Below, piece by piece: positions 16,672 to 25,626 of a stretch of DNA of 64,000 nucleotides (positions are counted from its first letter, which is position 1; each line of letters begins with the position of its first letter). Source of the DNA: Saprospiraceae bacterium. Lineage in GTDB: Bacteria > Bacteroidota > Bacteroidia > Chitinophagales > Saprospiraceae. Both the position numbers and the translations under genes were made by a program. A model generated the notes under the pieces. The model saw nothing but the letters and a program-made list of their open reading frames with translations. It had not been told where the DNA came from and did not search any database. The stretch covers positions 62,001 to 126,000 of the forward strand of contig JADJJU010000011.1 in the NCBI GenBank assembly GCA_016706365.1, in the 5' to 3' direction.

Positions 16672-19017
16672 TCAAATACTGTACTTCGCACTCAGCAGGA
16701 ATATTCTTGTTTCTCTTTTAGAATAGAAGGTATGGGAAAAGGTATCGGTCAAACTGTTACCGGCAAAGCGGCGGGTATCGAATATGTCCCGAACACTTAG
16801 AGAAACAGATGCTTTTTTATTGAACAATGTTTTCTGAATACTGGCATCCATGAAATACTGTTCCAGGTCTTTGCCCTGAGCCTCGATTTCAGGAGAATCA
16901 TAATTGAAAACAAGTTGCAGGGTAAATCCAAGCGGGAGTCTGAAATCTGATGTAATTTTTGTGTTAAACGCTACACCACTATTCACAAATTCATCACTGA
17001 TATTGGATCCATCCACATCAATCATGAAAGCTGTGGCACTACCGGTAAGAGTAATCCAGGAAGCAAACTCAGAAACACCGATTGCCTCCACTCCATAAGA
17101 TTCCGCACTATTTAAATTTTCAGGTTGCGAATAGGAAATACCATCCTCTACATAGGTGATAAAATCCAACTGTCCATTGACTTGTCGGTAAAAGAAATTC
17201 GTTGTGAAGCTTGCCTTGTCCACTTCAAAAATATGACCGAGCTCCAGGGAGTTAATTAATTCAGGTTGTAGATTAGGATTCCCTCTTCTTACATTCAATG
17301 AATCTGTTATATCCGGGAATGGATTCAATCTCCAGGCAGTTGGTCTGTCAATCCTGCGGCTGTATGTGAATTTTGCAGCATGCTTATCATTAAGACGATA
17401 TAGAGTCTGTAGGCTGGGAAATAAATTGAAATAGCTCTGGGTATTGCGCTGATCTGTATTGTGCAGGTAAGTTTCGAAGTTGGTCAATTCTCCCCGGAGA
17501 CCTGCTGTGATGTCCCATTTACCAGAAGTTCTTGCAAGAATTACATAAGCTGCGTGAATTCTATCCCTGTAATCAAAGCGATTACTGATAGCAGGATCTT
17601 CCTCAAAGATTTGACCTGGTTCATTGAATCGGGCAAAGTCATAATCGTATTCAAAATTTCTGATATTGGACTTCAGACCTGCCTCCATTTTCATACTCTC
17701 ATTAATAGGATGGATGTAATCCCCCTGAAAAATATAATTAAAACGCTTTTCATCCGTAAATGCTCTCTCCTGCCCTTCCGGATCAAATCCAGGAATTTGT
17801 ACGTCTCTGAAAATGTCTATTTGCTGAGTTTTATACTGATTTGTGTATGATTGACTCGCCATCATTTTGAATGAACGCTCTTTATTGTCGAAAGTCCTTT
17901 CGTAAATCAAGGCATTGTCTAATCCATCATCAGTTTCGGACTCAGTATTTCTTCTGACATATTCCTGCAATAATTCGCCGGATTCCAGGCTTGTTAACCT
18001 TGAATATAGCGTATTCAAATCATTATCAAGGCTGGTATTATATACTCCCTCGTAGCTCAGAATATTTTTTCCAAAATAATAATCTCCGCCATAAGTAAAG
18101 TTGTGCCCCAGATTATCGCTTTTATTGGCTGTTTCCTGTCGCAGAAATTCACCTTCTCCAAAAATTTCTCTGTCTCTTACCCTTGTGCCTACATTAAGCC
18201 ATCGTCTCAAGTTGTAACCACCATAGATATTGAATTCAATAGCCCGATGATTGAGTTGTGCCCCCAGATTCATACGTCCCCGAGTACCATAAAGTGCATC
18301 GATATTGGCATTGGTGCCTAAATTATCCCCTTTTTTCAGAATGATATCTATAATTCCTGCTTCGGCTTCTGCATCATAGCGGGCATTTGGATTGTTGATG
18401 ATTTTGATTTGCTCGATAGCTGAGGCCGGTATTCTTTCAAGGTTTTGAGTCAGAGAAGAATTGCGGCCATTTATCAGCACATTGGTACCTGAACTACCAC
18501 GCAGAGATACAGATCCATCATCGCTCACACTTACTGAAGGTGTATTTCTAAGAATATCCAGCAAAGTACCACCAAGATTAGAAAGATTTTGATCAGGATT
18601 GATGGTGAGCCCCTCGACATTTGTTCGCATTTGAAGCTTCGAACTTTGAACTACGACTTCACCGAGCTGCATGGATTCATCTGCCAACTCGATTTCTCCC
18701 ATATCTACATCTGAATCAACAATTACATTTGGAATTACCAGATCTTCATATCCCAACAGGAAAAATTTAATTGTGTAAGTTCCAGTATATATTTTCATAC
18801 TAAAATTACCATCAAGGTCTGTTTCAGCGGACACTAAAGGTGTTGTCTGCTCTCCTGTAAATGCTGCTACCTGAAGGAAGGAAACGGGTTGATTTGTCTT
18901 TTCATCGAGCACTTTTCCGCTGACTGTGAGCAGCTCAATATCGTATTGAGCGAATGTATTTGCAGAGAAAAATAATAAGATAAAAGTAAATATGCTATAT
19001 TTTATTAATATATTCAT
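16672..19017 (-). CDS. TonB-dependent-receptor-like outer-membrane beta-barrel protein
   Basis: 781 residues. The signal peptide is 1-23 (ending NTFAQ). A carboxypeptidase-regulatory-like domain spans about 30-115 (VSGKVLDEKTNQPVSFLQV, GNFSMKIYTGTYTIKF). It is followed by a plug domain (LLDILRNTPSVSVSDDGSVSLRGSSGTNVLINGR, IPASAIEQIKIINNPNARYDAEAEAGIIDI) and an outer-membrane barrel of the family-3 type to the C terminus. Proteins of this kind act in uptake or maintenance at the outer membrane; the ligand is unknown. No SusD partner is adjacent. The gene is flanked on both sides by near-identical 233-bp repeat modules (16377-16609 and 19195-19427) in direct orientation. Confidence 0.92.
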   Translation of the reverse strand: MNILIKYSIFTFILLFFSANTFAQYDIELLTVSGKVLDEKTNQPVSFLQVAAFTGEQTTPLVSAETDLDGNFSMKIYTGTYTIKFFLLGYEDLVIPNVIVDSDVDMGEIELADESMQLGEVVVQSSKLQMRTNVEGLTINPDQNLSNLGGTLLDILRNTPSVSVSDDGSVSLRGSSGTNVLINGRNSSLTQNLERIPASAIEQIKIINNPNARYDAEAEAGIIDIILKKGDNLGTNANIDALYGTRGRMNLGAQLNHRAIEFNIYGGYNLRRWLNVGTRVRDREIFGEGEFLRQETANKSDNLGHNFTYGGDYYFGKNILSYEGVYNTSLDNDLNTLYSRLTSLESGELLQEYVRRNTESETDDGLDNALIYERTFDNKERSFKMMASQSYTNQYKTQQIDIFRDVQIPGFDPEGQERAFTDEKRFNYIFQGDYIHPINESMKMEAGLKSNIRNFEYDYDFARFNEPGQIFEEDPAISNRFDYRDRIHAAYVILARTSGKWDITAGLRGELTNFETYLHNTDQRNTQSYFNLFPSLQTLYRLNDKHAAKFTYSRRIDRPTAWRLNPFPDITDSLNVRRGNPNLQPELINSLELGHIFEVDKASFTTNFFYRQVNGQLDFITYVEDGISYSQPENLNSAESYGVEAIGVSEFASWITLTGSATAFMIDVDGSNISDEFVNSGVAFNTKITSDFRLPLGFTLQLVFNYDSPEIEAQGKDLEQYFMDASIQKTLFNKKASVSLSVRDIFDTRRFAGNSLTDTFSHTFYSKRETRIFLLSAKYSI

Positions 19018-19110
19018 TATTGAAGAATCAAGGAGTTACTGTTTGAGGGTACAATAAAAATGATACGAAATTGTTTTTGCAAATATCTTAAATAAAACTT
19101 AAAAAACAGC

Positions 19111-19307
19111 TGCAACCTTGTTGCTGGTTGCTGGTTGCTGGTTGCTGGTTGCTGGTGAACAGCCGCTTCTAGCTCTGGCTTTTGGCTTTTGGCAAACAGC
19201 CAGTGTGGGTGAAACGCTTGGTGTTTGTATCTTCTCCAACTCAAACTGACTCACACCCATACAAACTCACGCTCTACACCCTGAACTCAATCGGGGGCTC
19301 CGCACGC
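19111..19307. repeat. Heptamer repeats, right module
   Basis: Five GTTGCTG words in a row (about 19120-19155), then AACAGCC, GGCTTTTGGCTTTTGGC, AACAGCC at 19195, and a stretch matching 16377-16488 with few differences (CTCAAACTGACTCACACCCA and similar words). Not coding. Confidence 0.82.
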
Positions 19308-19427
19308 ACATCACCTCAGCAATAAATTGACTGCAAAGCAGACAATTTATTGCTGAGACATCACTTCTTCGCGGCGTAGCCATGAAGAAACATCACCTTT
19401 CCAGCCGCAGGTGCAGAAAGACATCAC
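19308..19427 (+). repeat. ACATCACC-spaced triple hairpin cluster B
   Basis: Same order and spacing as cluster A. Hairpin 1 arms are CTCAGCAATAAATTG (19315-19329) and the exact complement (19343-19357). They differ from cluster A at three arm positions, and each change is matched on the opposite arm. Hairpin 2 is TTCTTC/GAAGAA with GGC-GTA-GCC. Hairpin 3 is CTTTC/GAAAG with GCC-GCA-GGT. The spacers are ACATCACC at 19308 and 19390 and ACATCAC at 19358 and 19421. Confidence 0.85.
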
Positions 19428-19491
19428 AGCAGCTCCACACTCAAATTTAAAATTAAAACAAAAAATATTTCCGCAATCAAATAATTGCACA

Positions 19492-19499
19492 TATATTTG
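19492..19499 (+). promoter_or_regulatory. -7 element of the ArsR-SRPBCC pair
   Basis: TATATTTG (TAnnTTTG) lies 29 bases before the ATG at 19529. No clear -33 element was found. Confidence 0.4.
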
Positions 19500-19528
19500 C
19501 AACCATTCAGTAGCACAAATAAATCATT

Positions 19529-19855
19529 ATGAGAAGAGACATATTTCAAGCCATAGCAGATCCTACCAGAAGGGCAATTCTGAGTTTGATAGCTCTGCAG
19601 GCAATGACACCCAATGCACTTGCCACCCATTTTGACAGCAGCAGACAGGCAGTTTCGAAGCATATCAAGATCCTGACAGAATGCAAACTGATAGAACAAA
19701 AACAGGATGGCAGGGAAATTTATTACCATTTTAATCCCGAGAAAATGAAAGAAGTAGATCAATGGATAGAGCAATTCCGTAAAATATGGGAGCGACGATT
19801 TGATCAATTGGACCAGGTATTGCTCAACATGAAAAATAAAAAGAATGAGAAGTGA
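19529..19855 (+). CDS. ArsR-family winged-helix regulator
   Basis: A 108-residue small dimeric DNA-binding regulator. The pattern DIFQAIADPTRRAILSLIALQ, then TPNALATHFDSSRQAVSKHIKILTECKLIEQKQDGREIYYHFNPEKM is the classical ArsR winged helix. No clustered cysteines are present, so metal sensing is not indicated. The C-terminal helix (VDQWIEQFRKIWERRFDQLDQVL) is typical of the ArsR subgroup paired with SRPBCC proteins. The reading frame overlaps the next gene by 11 bases, indicating translational coupling. Confidence 0.92.
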   Translation: MRRDIFQAIADPTRRAILSLIALQAMTPNALATHFDSSRQAVSKHIKILTECKLIEQKQDGREIYYHFNPEKMKEVDQWIEQFRKIWERRFDQLDQVLLNMKNKKNEK

Positions 19856-20351
19856 TCGTCCAACGGAAATTGTAAAAGACTTACCAAATAAAGTAATTAC
19901 AATCATGCGATACTTCCATGCTGATCCTGAACAAGTCTGGAGGGCATGGACAGAAAGTGCATTCCTGGATCTATGGTGGGCGGCAAAACCATATAGGGCA
20001 GAAACCAAATTACATGATTTCAGAAACGGAGGTCATTGGCTATATGCGATGGTTGGTCCTGACGATTCCAGGATTTACGCAAGAGCAGACTATTCTGACA
20101 TTGAAAATGGAAAAAGCTTTAGGGCTGTGGACAGCTTTTGCGATGAAAATGGAGAAGCTGAAACAGGTTTTCCGGGAATGAAATGGTACAACCAATTTAT
20201 TCAGGATGAGCAAGGCACAAAAGTGATCGTTGAAATTCACTTCAAAGATGAAGATACATTGAATTCCATAATTGAAATGGGCTTCCAGGAAGGATTCACA
20301 GCCGCTATGAGCAATTTAGATCTGTATCTCAAAACGCAATTCAGAAACTGA
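19845..20351 (+). CDS. SRPBCC (AHSA1-like) domain protein
   Basis: 168 residues forming one START-like helix-grip fold: FHADPEQVWRAWTESAFLDLWWAAKPYRAETKLHDFRNGGHWLYAM near the start and MGFQEGFTAAMSNLDLYLK as the final helix. This is the AHSA1/SRPBCC family, which binds hydrophobic ligands or acts as a co-chaperone-like factor. The ligand is unknown. It is coupled to the upstream ArsR regulator by an 11-base overlap. The pair is common and the regulator probably controls its own operon (inference). A DUF1569 remnant follows. Confidence 0.88.
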   Translation: MRSDRPTEIVKDLPNKVITIMRYFHADPEQVWRAWTESAFLDLWWAAKPYRAETKLHDFRNGGHWLYAMVGPDDSRIYARADYSDIENGKSFRAVDSFCDENGEAETGFPGMKWYNQFIQDEQGTKVIVEIHFKDEDTLNSIIEMGFQEGFTAAMSNLDLYLKTQFRN

Positions 20352-20410
20352 AAGTGAAAGGAAAAAGCAGGGCCTTGAGGCGGATCGGCTTATTAGAGTA
20401 AGATAGTAGA

Positions 20411-20628
20411 TTGGGCAAAATCATTCCTACATTGGATGCATTCAAAATAAAAGAATCAGGGACTGATTTCGAGGCTGAAAAGCAGAAATGGATTTTATTA
20501 ATCAATGCGTATGAGCATTTTTCCAATCCTGGATTCATTCATGTTTCTTTGGAAAAATGACCATTGAACAAATTGGTATTCTGGCATTTAAGCATTAAGA
20601 CCATCATCTCAGGCAGTTTAATGTCTGA
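20411..20628 (+). pseudogene. Truncated DUF1569 (DinB-like) gene remnant
   Basis: The translation reads GKIIPTLDAFKIKESGTDF, EKQKWILLINAYEHFSNPGFIH, then after a frame slip FFGKMTIEQIGILAFKH, an in-frame TAA, and DHHLRQFNV before TGA. This is the C-terminal part of a DUF1569 protein, with the typical FFGKMT and KHxDHHLRQF ending. A base appears missing in the TTT run near 20550, and TAA replaces an expected leucine codon in KHLDHHL. No N-terminal half was found upstream. It looks like a real remnant because the nonsense change and the truncation come in addition to the indel. Confidence 0.72.
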
Positions 20629-20710
20629 TCTAAAACATAGAGTTGTGAACAACGATTTTTGAAAGTATCTGTTAGCAGGATAATTAAGAATTGTTAATTT
20701 ACAGCCTTCT

Positions 20711-21868
20711 ATGAAAATAACCAGACTATTTAAAGAATTTTTTGATACTGAAAAAGCAGGCGGTCTTACGCTAATTGCATTCACTTTATTGTCACTCATC
20801 CTGGCAAATTCAGGTTTTGGTGAATCATATCATCATTTGTGGGAGGGATCTATTGCAGGTCTCAGTTTAGAACATTGGATCAATGATGGTCTGATGGCGA
20901 TTTTCTTTTTACTAATAGGGCTGGAACTGGAAAGAGAGATTTACAAAGGAGAGCTGTCAAATATAAAAGATGCAATGTTTCCCATATTTGGAGCATTGGG
21001 AGGAATGTTCGTCCCTGCTGCTTTGTTCTTGGCATACAATTATGGAACATCCACTCAATCAGGAGCGGGTATTCCTATGGCCACCGATATTGCTTTTGCA
21101 CTAGGAATATTGTCCTTACTTGGCAACAGAGTTCCGGCATCTCTAAAAATATTTTTGACTGCACTTGCAGTGATAGATGATCTTGGAGCAATTATGATTA
21201 TTGCCATTTTTTATACAAAGACATTAATATGGGCAAATCTTTTATTTGCTTTAGGGATATTTAGTGTTCTTCTGGTGTTAAACCGCCTCAAAGTGCATAA
21301 CTTAATTCCGTACATAATAGGTGGAATAGTTATGTGGTACTTCATGCTGCATTCAGGGGTTCATGCAACTATCACAGGTGTATTATTAGCTTTTGCCATT
21401 CCATTTGGGGATGGAGGAAAACAATCTCCATCTTACATTCTGCAGCATATTTTACATAAGCCGGTCGCTTTTCTGATTATACCCATATTTGCATTGGCCA
21501 ACACAGCCATTATATTCAGCGGTGACATAGTTGATATTTTAAGTCAGGATTACAGCATAGGAATTGTCCTTGGTTTGGTTGTTGGTAAGCCACTGGGGAT
21601 TTTCCTGTTAGCATATTTTGCAGTTGCAATCGGACTTTGCAAACTCCCTGAAGATCTAAACTGGAAGGCTATAATAGGCGTCGGTTTTTTAGGCGGAATA
21701 GGATTTACAATGTCTATATTCATAACACTCCTTGCCTTCGATGATGCAGCTATCATTAATAATGCCAAGCTTGTCATTTTAATTTCCTCCCTAATTGCCG
21801 GTCTTATTGGTTTTTTAAGTTTGAAATTCAGCTTGAAAAAAGAGGTGGTGGAGGATTTGGTGGAGTAA
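20711..21868 (+). CDS. nhaA: Na+/H+ antiporter NhaA
   Basis: An inner-membrane electrogenic sodium/proton exchanger for pH and sodium homeostasis. 385 residues with about 12 membrane helices. The functional aspartates are present: Asp126 in MATDIAFALG, and Asp156-Asp157 in AVIDDLGAI, spaced 30 and 31 apart as Asp133/Asp163/Asp164 are in the E. coli protein. Other family stretches are GGLTLIAFTLLSLILANSG, LMAIFFLLIGLELEREI and GFLGGIGFTMSIFI. Length and topology are standard. It appears to be transcribed alone. Confidence 0.97.
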   Translation: MKITRLFKEFFDTEKAGGLTLIAFTLLSLILANSGFGESYHHLWEGSIAGLSLEHWINDGLMAIFFLLIGLELEREIYKGELSNIKDAMFPIFGALGGMFVPAALFLAYNYGTSTQSGAGIPMATDIAFALGILSLLGNRVPASLKIFLTALAVIDDLGAIMIIAIFYTKTLIWANLLFALGIFSVLLVLNRLKVHNLIPYIIGGIVMWYFMLHSGVHATITGVLLAFAIPFGDGGKQSPSYILQHILHKPVAFLIIPIFALANTAIIFSGDIVDILSQDYSIGIVLGLVVGKPLGIFLLAYFAVAIGLCKLPEDLNWKAIIGVGFLGGIGFTMSIFITLLAFDDAAIINNAKLVILISSLIAGLIGFLSLKFSLKKEVVEDLVE

Positions 21869-21959
21869 TCAGAAATTTTTAACACCAGGAATACGATGCA
21901 TTGTTTTTTGCTATCATTCGCCGATACCTAGTTTAATGCAAATAAATAATACTTTGAAA

Positions 21960-22902
21960 ATGACAAAATCACTGATATCTCTTCTTTTTTTATTCACTAT
22001 GCTCACTTCCTTCGGTCAGAAAAAATTTGATAATAAACTAAGCGAAACTCACATTGCAGTTAAGGGCACTAAAATCAGTTTGATTCCACCTCCAGATTTC
22101 ACTAAAGCCAGCAACTTCAATGGTTTTGAAGAAGAGGAAAGCAGTTCCAGTATCATGGTTCTTGACTTGCCAACGTCTTATGCAGACATAAGCGGAAGTC
22201 TTACTAAAGCAAATCTTGCAAAGCAAGGTGTAGAAGCAGAACAAATTGAAGAAATAATAGTAAATGGCTTGCCTGCGCTTTTTATATCAGGTCAGCAAAT
22301 GGCTTATGGTGAACTATTTGGGAAGTACATATTGGTTTTCGGGACTGAGAAGGAGACAATAATAATCAATGGAGCATTTCCAAAGGAACTTGAAGAGCTG
22401 GGTCCAGAGATCAAAAAAGCCATGCTTACCATTTATTATGAAAGGGAGAAAATATTAGATCCGTTTGAAAACCTTGATTTTTCCGTTGATCCAAAAGGCA
22501 CTAAATTAAAATTTGCAGGTAATGTTTCTGGTTCACTATTGTTCACTGTGGATGCACAAGTACCGACATTGACTGATGACAAAACTAACCTGATTGTAGC
22601 AAAATCAATATCCGCGGTAAATGCGGGCGATAAAAAAACTTTTTCAATCAACAGATTAAATAAAACTCCACTTAAACATAGAAAAAATACAATATACAAA
22701 TGAGATCAGTATTGATGGTTTGGATGGATATGAAATCCTGGCATTAGGAAAAGACAAGAAAACCGGAGAAATGGAAAGCATTTATCAAGTAATTCTATTT
22801 ACAGATAGTGTCTATTATATGCTTCTTGGAACAACTAATGATCAGACTGAAAGTAGTATTGCAGATATAAGAAAAGTTGTAAAGACGTTTAGGAGAAAAT
22901 AG
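21960..22902 (+). CDS. Secreted protein of unknown family (one frameshift)
   Basis: The restored product is about 313 residues. The signal peptide is MTKSLISLLFLFTMLTSFGQ; the frame is also open from ATG 21936. The mature part starts with two related beta-rich blocks (KISLIPPPDFTKASNFNGFE, then KLKFAGNVSGSLLFTVDAQVPTL). The frame is lost in the A6 run at 22682-22687: removing one A joins it to KIQYTNEISIDGLDGYEI, which continues to GTTNDQTESSIADIRKVVKTFRRK. As written, the protein would stop at 22703. I do not recognise a named domain. The C-terminal part resembles periplasmic proteins in which a quantity is compared over time, but no function can be given. Confidence 0.62.
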
Positions 22903-22983
22903 TTATTCTTGAATATTTATGAACTTCGTCATTGCAACGCTACTTTCTTAACCTACATCAATGGTATCTTGTTTATTAGCTTA

Positions 22984-22991
22984 TAACTTTG
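22984..22991 (+). promoter_or_regulatory. -7 element of the pirin gene
   Basis: TAACTTTG (TAnnTTTG) lies 26 bases before ATG 23018. Confidence 0.4.
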
Positions 22992-23017
22992 TTATATCAA
23001 ATTAATAAACAAATATC

Positions 23018-23896
23018 ATGTCAACAAGAAGCATAGAAGTAGTAGTCCCGCCAAGAGAGCCACATTATGTAGGCGATGGATTTAGAGTACATAATTTCAT
23101 TCCGGGAGGATACAGACTGGATATGAAAAGAATGGATCCCTTCATCATGCTGGACTACAATTCAAAATTTTATTTTCCACCATCTGATACTCCCAGAGGG
23201 GTCAGTGTGCATCCGCATCGCGGCTTTGAAACGGTCACCATTGCATATCATGGCAAAGTGGCGCATCATGATAGCAGTGGAGGTGGCGGAGTCATTGCTG
23301 AGGGAGATGTACAGTGGATGACTGCTGCATCCGGGATATTGCATAAGGAATATCACGAAGAAAATTTCAGCAAAGCAGGAGGTGATTTTCAGATGGTACA
23401 GTTGTGGGTGAATTTACCCGCAAAGGATAAAATGTCTGCTCCAAAATACCAGGCTATTACAAATGATGCTATGGCCAAATATTCTTTGGCGGATAATGCA
23501 GGGACTATAGAAGTAATAGCTGGTGAATACCAAAACTTAAAAGGAAGTGCCAGCACCTTCACACCTGTATACTTGTTGAATGCAAAATTGAATAAAGGTG
23601 GAAAGGCAAGCTTCGATTTTCCGCTTAATTTCAATACAGGATTGTTGGTCATAGAGGGAAGTATCAGAGTAAATGGAGAAGAAGTAGTCCCTACAAATCA
23701 TTTTGTACTGTTTGAGAATGACGGGACCTCATTCGAAGTAGAAGCAAGTGAAAATGCTGTGGTACTGATCCTAAGCGGGGAACCGTTGAACGAACCGATT
23801 GCAGCTCATGGCCCATTTGTTATGAATACGCATCAGGAAATTGTCCAGGCTATGCAGGATTTTCATGGGGGAAAATTTGGGGAATTGGAAGATTGA
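23018..23896 (+). CDS. Pirin family protein
   Basis: A 292-residue bicupin. The N-terminal cupin carries the metal site His65 and His67 (SVHPHRGFET) and His109 and Glu111 (ILHKEYHEE), spaced as the iron ligands of human pirin are. Some bacterial pirins are quercetin dioxygenases and others act on transcription or metabolism; the role here cannot be told from sequence. The C-terminal cupin runs from about residue 160 (IEVIAGEYQNLKGSASTFTPVYLLNAKL) to EPIAAHGPFVMNT near the end. Length is normal. It is monocistronic. Confidence 0.93.
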   Translation: MSTRSIEVVVPPREPHYVGDGFRVHNFIPGGYRLDMKRMDPFIMLDYNSKFYFPPSDTPRGVSVHPHRGFETVTIAYHGKVAHHDSSGGGGVIAEGDVQWMTAASGILHKEYHEENFSKAGGDFQMVQLWVNLPAKDKMSAPKYQAITNDAMAKYSLADNAGTIEVIAGEYQNLKGSASTFTPVYLLNAKLNKGGKASFDFPLNFNTGLLVIEGSIRVNGEEVVPTNHFVLFENDGTSFEVEASENAVVLILSGEPLNEPIAAHGPFVMNTHQEIVQAMQDFHGGKFGELED

Positions 23897-24498
23897 GAAA
23901 ATCTGGTTGCTGGTTGCTGGTTGAACAGCTAATTGGTGACTTGGTGAATTGGCGAATCAAACAGCCAATGAAACAGCCAATTACCAGCCTCGAAAACTAC
24001 GAACTTAGGAGTTTTGCCCTGCATAGTCATGTGAGTGTGAGTGTGAGTGTCGTAGCTGGAAGCTACTGGAAGCATGGATGTGTGAGAAACAGCCGGGAAA
24101 AATTTTGAGTTATGAGATGCAATACGTTTCTGGAATTGAGCCTTTTCTGTGATGGATTTAGCCCTGAAAGGGCGCCATATACCAGCGAGGCGGCGCAGCC
24201 CCTCGCGAAAAAGCCGCGAGATTACGCTTCAAACCACCCATCGGCAAAAAGCAGTGAAGCGTTTTTTCATTTAATTGTTAACAGCCGGTGTATAGAAGAT
24301 CCAGCAGTGGCCAGACCTGACGCTCGCGGCAGGGCCGGGCGACAGCGAGCTGCGAAACGTAGCGCAGCCCGCAGGGATGACCGCCCAAAATATTGCCTTG
24401 AGAGACTATGGAATTCGATTTAACAGTATCTTGGGCAAAAGTAAAGGCAGAGTATTCTTTGGTCTTGCTTCATTTCAACAACAGTATAAAGTAGGGAT
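23897..24498. repeat. Mixed repeat island (heptamers, octamers and palindromes)
   Basis: It begins with GGTTGCTGGTTGCTGGTTG and two AACAGCC words. An 8-base period follows (TTGGTGAC TTGGTGAA TTGGCGAA, about 23935-23958), and then GTGAGT repeats (24030-24047). From 24160 there is palindromic material: GCCCTGAAAGGGC, GCGAGGCGGCGCAGCCCCTCGC and GACAGCGAGCTGCGAAACG. These fragments resemble dispersed Bacteroidota repeats. The open frame at 24112-24423 is composed of this material and is not a gene. Confidence 0.7.
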
Positions 24499-25434
24499 AT
24501 GCTTAACTTCATCCGGAGGTTCAAACTGACATACATGATTTACAACCTTTTCCAAAGGCGTAAATTGAAGCATAATGAAAAATTGTACAAATTACTGGGG
24601 CTAAAAAAGCGGTATTATTCTCCGATTTCAAGTGCCGACTTTGCTAACTGTGACCCTTCGCGTATAAATAAAATTGTACAAACGCTTCCAGTGGAGTCGT
24701 CCTCACTCTATAAGGATCTGGATGCAGAATCACAGGAAAGCATTCGGAAATTTGATAAGGAAGGATATGCGGTAATCAAGAACTATCTTGACAAGGATAC
24801 TGTATCTGCTGCAAATGCTGAAATCGCAGAATTGCTGAAAAGCGGAAAACTGAAATTCCGGTATAAGAACAAGATCATGTTTGCCATCCATCAATCAGAG
24901 CTCTTATATAAGATAGGGCAGGATGTAAGGCTGCTGGAGCTTCTGAATTCTTTGGCCGGTGATGAGATGAAGCTATTCCAAAGTATCAACTTCATCATGG
25001 GAAGCGAGCAAAAAACGCACTCTGACAGCATTCATATGACAACATATCCCTTAGGCGGACTGCTGGGAGTATGGATTGCACTCGATGATGTTGATGGGGA
25101 CAATGGTCCATTACAATATTACCCTGGCAGTCATAAACTTCCATACTATCTGAATTCGGATTATGATAATTCCGGCAATGCATTTATGATTGGGAATAAA
25201 GACTATTCGGCATATGAGGCGATGATTGCTAAAAAACTGGAGGATCAGAAAGAGAACAAAAAAATATTCACAGCAAAGAAGGGAGATTTGTTGATTTGGC
25301 ATGCAAATCTGTTCCACGGAGGAGAGCCCCATACCAATAAATCAAAGACCAGAAGAAGTATGGTGTTTCATTATTATTCGGCAAACAGGATCTGTTATCA
25401 TGAGATTTCGCAGAGGCCGGCGCTGATGAGTTGA
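24499..25434 (+). CDS. Phytanoyl-CoA dioxygenase (PhyH) family protein
   Basis: A 311-residue Fe(II)/2-oxoglutarate-dependent oxygenase fold. The iron-binding triad is His174 and Asp176 (QKTHSDSIHM) with the distal His273 (WHANLFHGGEPH). The 2-oxoglutarate-binding Arg is in KTRRSMVFHYY. The region WIALDDVDGDNGPLQYYPGSHKLPYY is the usual PhyH core. Substrates of bacterial members are diverse and none can be assigned. The basic, hydrophobic N terminus (MLNFIRRFKLTYMIYNLFQRRK) precedes the domain and could be a peripheral membrane anchor. No pathway neighbours are adjacent. Confidence 0.85.
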   Translation: MLNFIRRFKLTYMIYNLFQRRKLKHNEKLYKLLGLKKRYYSPISSADFANCDPSRINKIVQTLPVESSSLYKDLDAESQESIRKFDKEGYAVIKNYLDKDTVSAANAEIAELLKSGKLKFRYKNKIMFAIHQSELLYKIGQDVRLLELLNSLAGDEMKLFQSINFIMGSEQKTHSDSIHMTTYPLGGLLGVWIALDDVDGDNGPLQYYPGSHKLPYYLNSDYDNSGNAFMIGNKDYSAYEAMIAKKLEDQKENKKIFTAKKGDLLIWHANLFHGGEPHTNKSKTRRSMVFHYYSANRICYHEISQRPALMS

Positions 25435-25560
25435 GCAGCCGGTAAACAGCCTCGTTAAAGCGGTAAAGCGTTGAATCGGAAACAGCCGAAAAGAAGCTGC
25501 AAGCTACAAGATGCAAGCTGCAAGAAAACAGCCGGAACAGCATTGTTAAAGATTTGAGTA
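25435..25560. repeat. AACAGCC / GCTGCAA heptamer repeats
   Basis: AACAGCC words at about 25444, 25481 and 25527. Between the last two are GCTGCAAGCTACAAGATGCAAGCTGCAAG-type words with a 7-base period. Confidence 0.75.
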
Positions 25561-25626
25561 GGGAGCTGCTGTAGGGGCCAATCAAGATTCGTCATATCTC
25601 TGCAGGAACAGCCTGTTTAATTACTA

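Noticed and set aside
24112..24423. 103-residue open frame
   Set aside because: Made of palindromic intergenic repeats (GCCCTGAAAGGGC and similar words); no recognisable protein feature.
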